Origin: Sinohyriopsis cumingii
Lineage: Eukaryota > Mollusca > Bivalvia > Unionida > Unionidae
Assembly (NCBI GenBank): GCA_028554795.2
Contig: CM068839.1
Coordinates: 85,333,540-85,397,539 of the forward strand
Direction of reading: 5' to 3'
DNA length: 64,000 nucleotides
Both the position numbers and the translations under genes were made by a program. Positions 36,057-48,101 of the stretch are shown one piece after another. Each line of letters starts with the position of its first letter. Position 1 is the first letter of the stretch. Under the pieces are notes generated by a model. That model saw nothing but the letters and a program-made list of their open reading frames with translations. It searched no databases and was not told the DNA's origin.

Positions 36057-36596
36057 TGTAATTAGAGTTAACTGTATTTTCTTTAGGATTTATTTATTTT
36101 TATTTATTTAATTTTAAATGTCATCTTTAAGATTTTCATACTTTTATCAAACACTACTTTAGATAACATACATTATTATACTATTTACAACTATACTAAT
36201 GTTGATAAGCTTTTCAAATAGAGCACATACATTCTTCTTATGAATATGTACACTCGTAAATATATCAAATCAAACAGATATGCAAATATTCAACAGTTTA
36301 AACTTTCAAGTCTATCAATATCTTAACAAAATTTATTTTCAACAGCTTGCGTTTTAATCATGCAGTGGGTGGAACATGGTTCCTCCTTCAACAATATGAT
36401 TATCAAGGAGAAAACAAACCCTACAAATTACACAAATCATAACCTTGTTGAGTGAAACCTCTTGTGTCACTCCAAGAGATTTCAATCAAATGAAGATTGG
36501 TCGAAAGTCTTGAGTATTTCTTCCTAATGCCAAAAAAGAGCTGGGGCTCCAGACTGAGCTTTTGTGTTAAAATTTTGAGACAAGTGTATCCAGGTT

Positions 36597-36684
36597 CAGT
36601 GGAACCCCGCTATAACGCGATAATTGGGGTCCACAAAAGTGGATCGCGTTAATATCGGGGTCACGTTAAGGCGGGGTTTTACAG
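36597..36684. mobile_element. pogo-like MITE (unit 5)
   Basis: 88 bp; the left flank still reads caggtt as in units 1-4. Confidence 0.6.
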
Positions 36685-37079
36685 TATTTTACTTTTTTGA
36701 GAGAACAACTCATTGGCAAATATACGTGTATTCATGTCTACGGTATATGATGAATAGAGTATCAACACCGTTTAACATCGTGCCGTCGTGGCATTCAGTT
36801 CATCTATAATGCATGTAATTCCATTGAAAAATTGCACACAGATTTACAATATTCAATATTATTTCCCCTGATGATTGTATCTGAATTATCAACACCGTTT
36901 ACTTGCCGTCTGATATCACTGTGCGAGCTGTAATTGTATAATGTTGTGGCAGTATTCGAGTAAACACCCAAAACAATTTACCGTAGACAGAAAAGATAAT
37001 CATCGTTGTCATACACGCGATAACGTGATGCTGACCTGTCTTAAGTGTAATCGAAGTAGAGGCGCTGGCGCCTTGGGTG

Positions 37080-38031
37080 CTAGTTAAGTGATCGGGGTGG
37101 TAATTGTGTGTCCTCGGGAATTACTTGTAATTGTTCACGTGTGAATCCACGTTGAGGAGCAGTCGAATCCAGCATGTAGATTGCTGGTCTACCAGTGGAT
37201 CTAGTTATGTTAGATATCTTGTGTGCGGTAATACTCCAGATAGGATCAGTCGCTCTTTTTTTTACCACCTTCAAGTTCACCTGGTTCATATAAATATCTC
37301 ACAGTGACACTACCCAGTATTGGCTGCGCTGAGAAACCACGTCGTTGTACAGGTACATGTTTTTTAGTGACAGCGATGGCAGGTTTCATGTTGGTTGTTC
37401 GAGTAATTTCATTATTTAGCGCAGCTATCACGCTTGGTAATCTTGCAACCCATTCACGAGATCTCTTATCCTGAATGAATTCCTTCGCGTATTGATATCC
37501 AAATAACCGCTCAGCAAGTGTTCGATTAAATCGCTCAACAATTGCCTGATCACGATGAATTGCACTATGTCCTCGCCTGATGGCGACATTATGTTGCTTC
37601 ATCAACGACGATACTGCGCCTTGAAATTCTTTACCAGGATCAACTTGTAGCAGCTGTGGCCATCGTAGAGGCTCTCGTTGATAAATTCGTTCAAGCGCAG
37701 AAGCAACCTCAGATGCTGTTTTAGTCGCTAACGGTTCCGCATCTTTGTATCTACTTGCAATATCAACTACAGTTAACGCGTACTTGTACGTTCGGCGACG
37801 AATGGTATCATGTGGCAGAAATAATATATCAGCCTGATGAACTTCATTTGGCACAACATCGAAATGTGCAAAGTGAATTTGTTTAGGCGGTGGTTGGTAA
37901 ATTTGCCATATTGCCTGTTTGGATAACCAATTCTTAGCAGTATCACGTGTGACTTTTGCTGCGTTGGCAAGCTTGCCGATTGCTGCGCTACCTCTCCAGT
38001 ATCCTCTTGGGGAATAATAAATCGACTCCAT
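37080..38031 (-). pseudogene. Integrase, frameshifted, but catalytic D68 present (unit 5)
   Basis: The only copy in which codon 68 (37828-37830) is GAT (Asp) rather than GCT (Ala). All three acidic residues D68, D131 and E166 are therefore present, which supports the alignment of residue 68 as the first catalytic Asp. The T8 run at 37256-37263 still breaks the frame, so the C-terminal region is lost from the first frame (end at 37246). A further private change near 37043 puts a stop into the open stretch beyond the usual integrase TAG. Confidence 0.93.
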
Positions 38032-38036
38032 TATAA

Positions 38037-38586
38037 TTAATTACCAGTGCCTAATACAAGCTTAGATTTCATCGCAGATTTTATTAACCAGCTAGCTAAC
38101 TTTTCTTTGAAAGATTTATCAGTGATGGCATTTAACGCGTGAATTTCACATGCGCGAGATGCCTATCTTGTAGATCCTTACTTCGGTAAGCTACATCATG
38201 GACATGGCATGCTTTATCGATAGCAATTATCGGGTACTCACCTGGATTGGGTTGATTTAAGGCATCAAGCCTGATATCAAGTCGGGTTCCAGGACCACAG
38301 TAATTATATCCTGGAAGATGTTTTTCTCCTGGGTATTTAGCCCACGGAGTTCCTGGTAATTTTCCTAACTTGGCCGCGATATCACCTCTTTTTTTTTTGT
38401 TTAATTGACTTTGATTTTGGCGCTGACTTTGGTTTCGGCGCTCCACCTGACGGAATTAATTTTTAACTTTTTTGTGCCGCATCGTTCACACTTGCCTGTA
38501 AGCGCTTGTCGATTATTTTTTGTTGTAGTGGATGTTATGTTTGCAGTTGGGGTACGTGCTCTACATTTCACACAATATAAATCCAT
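38037..38586 (-). pseudogene. Zinc-ribbon/PLA2-like protein, frameshifted (unit 5)
   Basis: Has both 18-bp linker repeats, the early extra base, and T10. The N-terminal frame ends after 61 codons (38401). The PLA2 part is open only from an internal ATG at 38446 in a different frame, giving 104 codons with YCGPGT and the HD pair intact. That frame starts with linker sequence read out of phase, so it is probably accidental. Confidence 0.77.
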
Positions 38587-38606
38587 ATTATTTTATAATA
38601 TATCTA

Positions 38607-39245
38607 ATGGAGATCACTGACTTTTCTGCTACAAAACGACGAGAGCCAATCAAACATAACTCGGTGCTACCAAATTCAATTCGAATGATTATTATAGGCC
38701 CATCTGGAAGTGGTAAGACGCAGTTGTTACTTAATTTAATAATGAAGTGGATGAAGTGGAATAAGTTGTATTTGGTAGCTCCATCTGTGGATGATCAGCG
38801 ATGCTACAGCGTGTTAAAAGATTTTAATGAGAATGCAAAATCGATAAGCTGCGACGATGATGTTGTTGAATTTATTACTAGTATTGATGAATCAACAAGT
38901 ATGGATGATATTGATGGAAGTATTAATAATTTAGTCATGTACGACGATGTGATGTTGGACAAACAATCAAATCCTGCCAGGATATTCTCACGCGGCAGAC
39001 ATAAAAATGTAGATGTGATTTATGTAACTCAACGATATATACAAATCCCAAAAGTGATCAGGGACAACTGTAACATTCTTGCGCTGTTCAACAGCGTTGA
39101 CACACACACGTTACGAAATAAACATCAGACTTGGTGCAGCGGCGATATGGATATAAATAAGTTTAAACATTTCTTTAGTCGTGCTCAGGCAAAACCACAT
39201 GGGTTTGTAACGCTAAATTTACATGATCCTCGAACACGGTATTGA
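38607..39245 (+). CDS. Packaging ATPase (unit 5)
   Basis: Full frame, protein as in units 1-3 (Ile after TQRY), although flanking sequence on the left differs from those units. Confidence 0.92.
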   Translation: MEITDFSATKRREPIKHNSVLPNSIRMIIIGPSGSGKTQLLLNLIMKWMKWNKLYLVAPSVDDQRCYSVLKDFNENAKSISCDDDVVEFITSIDESTSMDDIDGSINNLVMYDDVMLDKQSNPARIFSRGRHKNVDVIYVTQRYIQIPKVIRDNCNILALFNSVDTHTLRNKHQTWCSGDMDINKFKHFFSRAQAKPHGFVTLNLHDPRTRY

Positions 39246-39862
39246 GTCGGGTTAGATACAATTTTCAGCTAGAGAGCAGCAGAGGGGGCGACGACAACAG
39301 CACGCAGCAACAATGGCGACAATTATGTTTACAACGAAGCACCCTCGCGGTTTTATTTCGGCGTTTGGAAGTTGTAGGCGGCGCCCCTTCTGACGATGAC
39401 AACAACAAAACGGCGACAACTGCGTTTACAATGAAGCGTCAACGCGGTTTTTTAAAGGGCTTATTTCGGCGTTTGGAGGCTTCTAAAAGTTGTGGGATGC
39501 TGCTTAAATTTCCAGGGTTTTTAAAGGACGAAATTAATTTTTTCAAGGTTCACCTATGACCATTACTGAATGGAATTAAAGAACATTTTAGATTGCAAAA
39601 CATGCATTTTCTAAATCTAAAGATGTTTCTCTTTCAAGACTCGCCATAACATCTAAGTCAGAAAAGACGATCGTGTACAAAACCACAAAATGTATCACAT
39701 GAAACAAGTTTGATTATATTTCTATAAATTGGCACGTAAAGTCATTTCAATGTACAGAACACAATTTCTAACATTATTTTGCTGACCTGCATTATGTTGC
39801 CAAGTGGTAACAACATAATGAATATAAATTAGTTTTGTTTCCTTTCAAACCTTTAAGTCGCG

Positions 39863-39864
<2 letters not shown>

Positions 39865-39906
<42 letters not shown>
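39865..39906. repeat. (TG)21 microsatellite (unit 5)
   Basis: Pure TG tract. Confidence 0.95.
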
Positions 39907-39907
<1 letters not shown>

Positions 39908-42900
39908 ATCTTATAGAAAGCAAACATTTCCTATTAAAGTATATATAAAAAACAATAAATGCAAATAATTACAATCTTATATGGAACGAAAAAAATAAAA
40001 TCCCAAACTAGATTTTTCAAAGAACCTAATCTCCTTTAGACGATCTGGTTAAAAATCCATCATTTTAAAAACATTTTCACAAGGGCTGATTTAAATTTTG
40101 ACAAAAGACCTTCAAAAGTATATACTGTTGTACAAACAAGGACTGGATTTTATGTAAAATCAACATGTCTTCTTGTAATTCATTAAACCAGTTCCCAAGC
40201 CTGTATTGATACATGGGATCTTATCGTGTTTTAATATATAATACAAGGGACAACAATTTCTCATTTCAGCTCTGAGATTCAACAATTTGGACTACAAATT
40301 TGGCTTAAAACGAATAGAAGTCCATTTTTAATCAAGGTTTCCTGCGATTATTCTCACCCTATTTCTCATATTTGGGTATTTAGGTTGGGGTGTGGGGTCA
40401 TTGCTAGTGCATATAGAAAATTTGGAATATGCCGCCACCATGCGTAGCGACATATGGTACTCGCTTACCAGTAGGCCTAGCAAATTTAAACTTATATCTA
40501 CGCATACCTGCATGAAATCGATAGAAAAGTGATTTATTTTCTCAAAAATGGCAATTATTATAAACGTTATATCTTTAATCCGCCGAGACTAGACGAAACT
40601 ACGGCATAGATGAAACCTGACCCTGTACTCGCCATCTGCATTACTAGTCACATGACTTCACAAATCTCAAACGTTTTCTTTATTTTGTTTTTGTGGGGTT
40701 TAACGCCATTTTTCAGCACACGATTGGCTATACATGGCGGCCAGTATTAATGGTGGAGGAAGAACCCAGGAAAACTCCGGAAAGAACCACCGACCCTCGA
40801 GAAGCTACTGGCAAGCTTCCTCACATACCCACATTGGAAATCTCAAACGACGGCATTGGAAGTCCAAAAGTCACGTGATATCAACAACAAACTCCTTTTT
40901 AATGTTGTTGTAGAGAAATTCAATTATATTAAATAAAAAAGTGAGATACTTTTTGTAAAAACCAGCAATCTGGCCAATCTGATTTATCAAGCAGAGAGAA
41001 CATGTCAACGTGGTAGTCACGTGATGCAACACAACTCCAGAAGTTGTTCTTGGAATATATAAAAATAGAGAATTTTGTGTTCTTTCGGTTTTGCATTTTT
41101 ATTACAACCAGCATATGACTTTCATTTAATTTTGTTTTCTTTCTCTACAAAATTTGAAAATGTGGGTTGTTAGATTTGTGAAATCATGAGACTAGCGATG
41201 CAAATAGCAAGTATCAGGTGACATTTCATCAACGCTGTATTTTTATCCTGTTTTTCTGCACATTAAAGACAATGATTTTAATACTAATGATTTCTGAGAA
41301 ATCGATTTCATGCATGTATCACTAGACCTAACAAAGTTTAAGTTTGCTCGGCCATTCGGTATGTGGCTGTGCTTTGCTACAACCATGTTGGCCTCTTGTG
41401 ATGCTAGACTGGTTTTCATACCTATATGTAATGAAAGATATGGATATCGAGCTGATTTTAAACATACAAGTCTACTAGACGAATCTAATCCACTCAGCAT
41501 TTGGATTCACTCAGCATATATGTTTATTGCAAGCACCCAAATGATCCATACTGCACCCTCCGAATATTCTGGTTAGAACTTGATAAATTAAACACGATCA
41601 GTTTAGTTACGGCTCAGTCACATGATTGTTTTGGGTATCAATTGGTGGCGGAAAATTACCGAGTTTTCCGGACTTTTATCAATATTTGCAAAATTCAAGG
41701 ACTTTTCACGGTCGGGATTTTTTTTATATTTCTCTCCACTTTTTCCTGACAGCGTGGGAACCCTGAATTAACAGATAGGTATAATACATCATAATTAATT
41801 AATCTTGGGAAAATCCACAAATAATCAATTACAGTAGTATGACTTTTCCACAAGGGCCCATACTCGCTTAGAAGTAGAGTCCAACTGCAAACATTGCAAC
41901 ATAGATCTGCTATCGCATAATGAGATCAAGGTCTTTGAGAATAGATACGGTAATAGACAACAAGGTATCTAAACAAAATTTTTCCATCAAAGAATACACC
42001 AAACCATTCTTATTCTATGAGGTAATACTACTGAATCTGTCTGAAAATAAAGTAATATACATAAGATTCATTGACCATGTTTTGTGGTTATCAAAACCTC
42101 AGTGATTTATAATGTAACATCATAATAAAATTATATAAAGAAAAACATGCCACAAAAACAAGATAAAATGTGGAAGTGTTATATTAAAAAATCATAACAT
42201 AATTAAAGAGAACAAAGATATATACCATAAATACATCTTAAGTAGCTTACAAAAGAAATTTTTGGAAGCTTGTCTTCCTGTAAGCCAAAGGATGCAAAAT
42301 AAAGTGGGAGATGATATCAAATTAGTTCCACAAAATGTAAGTGTAGTAAACATTAATGAAACGTTATCTGTTAAAAATGCACTTTCTCGAAAGAACTATG
42401 GACCTTTTTAAATTCTGAGATACCCTGCTTTACTCACCCCATAAATAACACATCATACTTTAATTAACTAAAGTTTCTGGAACTAAGCTTTTGAAAGGTA
42501 AGTTGAAAAACTGGATTATTTATTTTCCGTATTTAACTTGGAAACCAGTTAGTGATAATCTATATGCTGTGGGGTTTGACTTAGGTTTATATGAAATTGT
42601 CACAGCATCCATCCCAATCACTGCAAGATTTGTAAAGGTTTATATGAAATTGTCACATCATCCATACCATTCACTGCAAGATTTGTAAAAATAAGAAGAC
42701 TACAAATGAAGCAATTTCTGAAAACTCAATTTAAATTTTGTGATATGTTTATCTTTGCTTAAGACAGACACATACTGGTATTATCACAAATTAGACTGGC
42801 TTTTGTTATGACTCAGAAAGGCTTTGATAATCTAAAGTTGCTGTTGTTAAAGGAACAGTCATACAAAGTTTGATTAACACTAACTCAATTTTTATAGAGA

Positions 42901-43753
42901 GATGAAACTGAAGGTATTTAAAGTCAGACAAGAGCTTGGGAAACTATCCGGAACTTGTTTCTTAATCAGAGATTGTCCCTACAAACATTCTTGCTCAATC
43001 TGATCAAAACTGGCTTTGACATTTTAAATTTGTTCAAAAACGGTTTTGCATCTGGTTGCCATGGAAGCCACTCCAGGCATTAATGTCACACAGTATATCC
43101 TAAGAAACATTCCTGCAACGTTTGATCGAAATATATTCTGCAAACGTCAAAAACATGTTTTACACAAGGTTGTGACATAAACTACTCCAATGCAAGGGAA
43201 GCCACTTTGACATAATTTGGGCAGAACATATCCTAAACATTTATATGAAGTTTAATGAAAATCAGTGGTGCACAATTTTATCTTAGAAGTCTAAATTAGA
43301 AAGCAGTAATGGGCTGATAATAGAAGCAGGACCAAGAAGTAAAATAAAATGACAGCCTTTTAATATACAGTGTACACTGGTATAGTCATGCAGAATCCAC
43401 CTTACATAGGTTCTGTCCACCTAAAAATGAGTCCATGAAGCACCATATTTTGAATGCACATTGTATTTATACATGTACACCTAAGAAAAGAAAAGAAACT
43501 CAAACCGTGCACAACCTTTGGTCCTGTGATCAAGAAATATATATATATTCATTCACTCCAAAAAAGGGAAACATTTCAAAGGCTTTAGAATTATAAGGCA
43601 AAACAAAACTGTACTTACAACTTCACTAATATAGTGTACAGTTATTTATTCTTTAACACGTATTTTAATGATATTAACAAGATATCTTTACTTAAGTCAT
43701 GCAACACTAATAAAAGACCTTCATACAGTTGTCTGCCTTGCCTGTGCAAACAA

Positions 43754-44248
43754 ACCAGAAAACATCTTCAGTAGCTAATGTTCTGATATGATAACACTAT
43801 CTACACCTTAGCATATCAAGCAGGTATTTCTGTGCTTCGAGTCTTTGAATCTCATTGTGAACACTGTTCATAAATGATCAAGACAATGGGACCACATAAC
43901 TTGAATGGGCTCATAAATAAGCAATTTTCCACTGCCAGTTTGTGTTTGTACAAATGTCTTTCAATCGAATACACCTGCAACAATAGCTTTCCTCTTGTAT
44001 GTAGTCAAACTTTCGATGCTGAACTTACAAAGTATCCCTTCTGAAGTCAACTGCATCCAACATTTTTGACCAATGTACAATTCACAGCTGTTACATGCTA
44101 TTGGTTAGTTGGCATTACATACTAAGAGAGGCAACTCATGAAATCCAATAGATGTTGCTAGGACAAAGCACTAAAATATCTGTTTGAGCTGCCAAGGTGT
44201 AGATAGGTTATCATATTTGAACCCTGCCTAGTGAAGATGACCAGAAAA
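43754..44248. mobile_element. Long-TIR element (unit 6)
   Basis: Element 43763-44239, 477 bp, flanking repeats intact. Confidence 0.75.
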
Positions 44249-44788
44249 TGTAATTAGAGTTAACTGTATTTTCTTTAGGATTTATTTATTTTTATTTATT
44301 TAATTTTAAATGTCATCTTTAAGATTTTCATACTTTTATCAAACACTACTTTAGATAACATACATTATTATACTATTTACAACTATACTAATGTTGATAA
44401 GCTTTTCAAATAGAGTACATACATTCTTCTTATGAATATGTACACTCGTAAATATATCAAATCAAACAGATATGCAAATATTCAACAGTTTAAACTTTCA
44501 AGTCTATCAATATCTTAACAAAATTTATTTTCAACAGCTTGCGTTTTAATCATGCAGTGGGTGGAACATGGTTCCTCCTTCAACAATATGATTATCAAGA
44601 AGAAAACAAACCCTACAAATTACACAAATCATAACCTTGTTGAGTGAAACCTCTTGTGTCACTCCAAGAGATTTCAATCAAATGAAGATTGGTCGAAAGT
44701 CTTGAGTATTTCTTCCTAATGCCAAAAAAGAGCTGGGGCTCCAGACTGAGCTTTTGTGTTAAAATTTTGAGACAAGTGTATCCAGTTT

Positions 44789-44876
44789 CAGTGGAACCCC
44801 GCTATAACGCGATAATTGGGGTCCACAAAAGTGGATCGCGTTAATATCGGGGTCACGTTAAGGCGGGGTTTTACAG
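44789..44876. mobile_element. pogo-like MITE (unit 6)
   Basis: 88 bp; the left flank reads cagttt, the variant shared by units 6-8. Confidence 0.6.
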
Positions 44877-45271
44877 TATTTTACTTTTTTGAGAGAACAA
44901 CTCATTGGCAAATATGCGTGTATTCATGTCTACGGTATATGATGAATAGGGTATCAACACCGTTTAACATCGTGCCGTCGTGGCATTCAGTTCATCTATA
45001 ATGCATGTAATTCCATTGAAAAATTGCACACAGATTTACAATATTCAATATTATTTCCCCTGATCATTGTATCTGAATTATCAACACCGTTTACTTGCCG
45101 TCTGATATCACTGTGCGAGCTGTAATTGTATAATGTTGTGGCAGTATTCGAGTAAAAACCCAAAACAATTTACCGTAGACAGAAAAGATAATCATCGTTG
45201 TCATACACGCTATAACGTGATGCTGACCTGTCTTGAGTGTAATCGAAGTAGAGGCGCTGGCGCCTTGGGTG

Positions 45272-46222
45272 CTAGTTAAGTGATCGGGGTGGTAATTGTG
45301 TGTCCTCGGGAATTACTTGTAATTGTTCACGTGTGAATCCACGTTGAGGAGCAGTCGAATCCAGCATGTAGATTGCTGGTCTACCAGTGGATCTAGTTAT
45401 GTTAGATATCTTGTGTGCGGTAATACTCCAGATAGGATCAGTCGCTCTTTTTTTACCACCTTCAAGTTCACCTGGTTCATATAAATATCTCACAGTGACA
45501 CTACCCAGTATTGGCTGCGCTGAGAAACCACGTCGTTGTACAGGTATATGTTTTTTAGTGACCGCGATGGCAGGTTTCATGTTGGTTGTTCGAGTAATTT
45601 CATTATTTAGCGCAGCTATCACGCTTGGTAATCTTGCAACCCATTCACGAGATCTCTTATCCTGAATGAATTCCTTCGCGTATTGATATCCAAATAACCG
45701 CTCAGCAAGTGTTCGATTAAATCGCTCAACAATTGCCTGATCACGATGAATTGCACTATGTCCTCGCCTGATGGCGACATTATGTTGCTTCATCAACGAC
45801 GATACTGCGCCTTGAAATTCTTTACCAGGATCAACTTGTAGCAGCTGTGGCCATCGTAGAGGTTCTCGTTGATAAATTCGTTCAAGCGCAGAAGCAACAT
45901 CAGATGCTGTTTTAGTCGCTAACGGTTCCGCATCTTTGTATCTACTTGCAATATCAACTACAGTTAACGCGTACTTGTACGTTCGGCGACGAATGGTATC
46001 ATGTGGCAGAAATAATATAGCAGCCTGATGAACTTCATTTGGCACAACATCGAAATGTGCAAAGTGAATTTGTTTAGGCGGTGGTTGGTAAATTTGCCAT
46101 ATTGCCTGTTTGGATAACCAATTCTTAGCAGTATCACGTGTGACTTTTGCTGCGTTGGCAAGCTTGCCGATTGCTGCGCTACCTCTCCAGTATCCTCTTG
46201 GGGAATAATAAATCGACTCCAT
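45272..46222 (-). CDS. Integrase, open frame of 316 codons, but D68A (unit 6)
   Basis: With T7 at 45448-45454 the frame runs through from ATG to TAG. The C-terminal part (about residues 240-316) ends in the RGFTREQLQVIPEDTQLPP-like region I associate with Polinton integrases. Codon 68 (46019-46021) is Ala, so the DDE triad is incomplete and strand transfer is not expected. Other differences from units 1-5 are E108D and one V to I change near the C-terminal third. Listed as CDS because the frame is intact; functionally it is best treated as inactivated. Confidence 0.9.
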   Translation of the reverse strand: MESIYYSPRGYWRGSAAIGKLANAAKVTRDTAKNWLSKQAIWQIYQPPPKQIHFAHFDVVPNEVHQAAILFLPHDTIRRRTYKYALTVVDIASRYKDAEPLATKTASDVASALERIYQREPLRWPQLLQVDPGKEFQGAVSSLMKQHNVAIRRGHSAIHRDQAIVERFNRTLAERLFGYQYAKEFIQDKRSREWVARLPSVIAALNNEITRTTNMKPAIAVTKKHIPVQRRGFSAQPILGSVTVRYLYEPGELEGGKKRATDPIWSITAHKISNITRSTGRPAIYMLDSTAPQRGFTREQLQVIPEDTQLPPRSLN

Positions 46223-46227
46223 TATAA

Positions 46228-46778
46228 TTAATTACCAGTGCCTAATACAAGCTTAGATTTCATCGTAGATTGTATTAACCAGCTAGCTAACTTTTCTTTG
46301 AAAGATTTATCAGTGATGGCATTTAACGCTTGAATTTCACATCCGCGAGATGCCTATCTTGTAGATCCTTACTTCGGTAAGCTACATCATGGACATGGCA
46401 TGCTTTATCGATAGCAATTATCGGGTACTCACCTGCATTGGGTTGATTTAAGGCATCAAGCCTGATATCAAGTCGGGTTCCAGGACCACAGTAATTATAT
46501 CCTGGAAGATGTTTTTCTCCTGGGTATTTAGCCCACGGAGTTCCTGGTAATTTTCCTAACTTGGCCGCGATATCACCTCTTTTTTTTTTTGTTTAATTGA
46601 CTTTGATTTTGGCGCTGACTTTGGTTTCGGCGCTCCACCTGACGGAATTAATTTTTAACTTTTTTGTGCCGCATCGTTCACACTTGCCTGTAAGCGCTTG
46701 TCGATTATTTTTTGTTGTAGTGGATGTTATGTTTGCAGTTGGGGTACGTGCTCTACATTTCACACAATATAAATCCAT
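46228..46778 (-). pseudogene. Zinc-ribbon/PLA2-like protein, frameshifted (unit 6)
   Basis: Early extra base plus T11 in the linker run. The N-terminal frame stops at 46593. Near 46340 the residue before VKF is Asp rather than the His of units 1-5. Confidence 0.77.
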
Positions 46779-46798
46779 ATTATTTTATAATATATCTA

Positions 46799-47437
46799 AT
46801 GGAGATCACTGACTTTTCTGCTACAAAACGACGAGAGCCAATCAAACATAACTCGGTGCTACCAAATTCAATTCGAATGATTATTATAGGCCCATCTGGA
46901 AGTGGTAAGACGCAGTTGTTACTTAATTTAATAATGAAGTGGATGAAGTGGAATAAGTTGTATTTGGTAGCTCCATCTGTGGATGATCAGCGATGCTACA
47001 GCGTGTTAAAAGATTTTAATGAGAATGCAAAATCGATAAGCTGCGACGATGATGTTGTTGAATTTATTACTAGTATTGATGAATCAACAAGTATGGATGA
47101 TATTGATGGAAGTATTAATAATTTAGTCATGTACGACGATGTGATGTTGGACAAACAATCAAATCCTGCCAGGATATTCTCACGCGGCAGACATAAAAAT
47201 GTAGATGTGATTTATGTAACTCAACGATATATACAAATCCCAAAAGTGATCAGGGACAACTGTAACATTCTTGCGCTGTTCAACAGCGTTGACACACACA
47301 CGTTACGAAATAAACATCAGACTTGGTGCAGCGGCGATATGGATATAAATAAGTTTAAACATTTCTTTAGTCGTGCTCAGGCAAAACCACATGGGTTTGT
47401 AACGCTAAATTTACATGATCCTCGAACACGGTATTGA
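46799..47437 (+). CDS. Packaging ATPase (unit 6)
   Basis: Full frame, protein as in units 1-3 and 5. Confidence 0.92.
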   Translation: MEITDFSATKRREPIKHNSVLPNSIRMIIIGPSGSGKTQLLLNLIMKWMKWNKLYLVAPSVDDQRCYSVLKDFNENAKSISCDDDVVEFITSIDESTSMDDIDGSINNLVMYDDVMLDKQSNPARIFSRGRHKNVDVIYVTQRYIQIPKVIRDNCNILALFNSVDTHTLRNKHQTWCSGDMDINKFKHFFSRAQAKPHGFVTLNLHDPRTRY

Positions 47438-48054
47438 GTCGGGTTAGATACAATTTTCAGCTAGAGAGCAGCAGAGGGGGCGACGACAACAGCACGCAGC
47501 AACAATGGCGACAATTATGTTTACAACGAAGCACCCTCGCGGTTTTATTTCGGCGTTTGGAAGTTGTAGGCGGCGCCCCTTCTGACGATGACAACAACAA
47601 AACGGCGACAACTGCGTTTACAATGAAGCGTCAACGCGGTTTTTTAAAGGGCTTATTTCGGCGTTTGGAGGCTTCTAAAAGTTGTGGGATGCTGCTTAAA
47701 TTTCCAGGGTTTTTAAAGGACGAAATTAATTTTTTCAAGGTTCACCTATGACCATTACTGAATGGAATTAAAGAACATTTTAGATTGCAAAACATGCATT
47801 TTCTAAATCTAAAGATGTTTCTCTTTCAAGACTCGCCATAACATCTAAGTCAGAAAAGACGATCGTGTACAAAACCACAAAATGTATCACATGAAACAAG
47901 TTTGATTATATTTCTATAAATTGGCACGTAAAGTCATTTCAATGTACAGAACACAATTTCTAACATTATTTTGCTGACCTGCATTATGTTGCCAAGTGGT
48001 AACAACATAATGAATATAAATTAGTTTTGTTTCCTTTCAAACCTTTAAGTCGCG

Positions 48055-48056
<2 letters not shown>

Positions 48057-48100
<44 letters not shown>
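48057..48100. repeat. (TG)22 microsatellite (unit 6)
   Basis: Pure TG tract. Confidence 0.95.

Positions 48101-48101
<1 letters not shown>

Larger units (their letters stand above)
32693..40882. repeat. Tandem array unit 5 (8190 bp)
   Basis: Fifth and longest unit: two 18-bp linker repeats, T10 and (TG)21. Its first about 370 bp continues the divergent tract of unit 4; after 33062 it follows the units 6-8 type (for example c at about 33132 and one t fewer near 33231). It alone keeps the first catalytic Asp of the integrase. Confidence 0.98.

Noticed and set aside
45387-45665. 92-codon plus-strand frame opposite the integrase in units 6-8
   Set aside because: It is the antisense shadow of a well-supported integrase frame.
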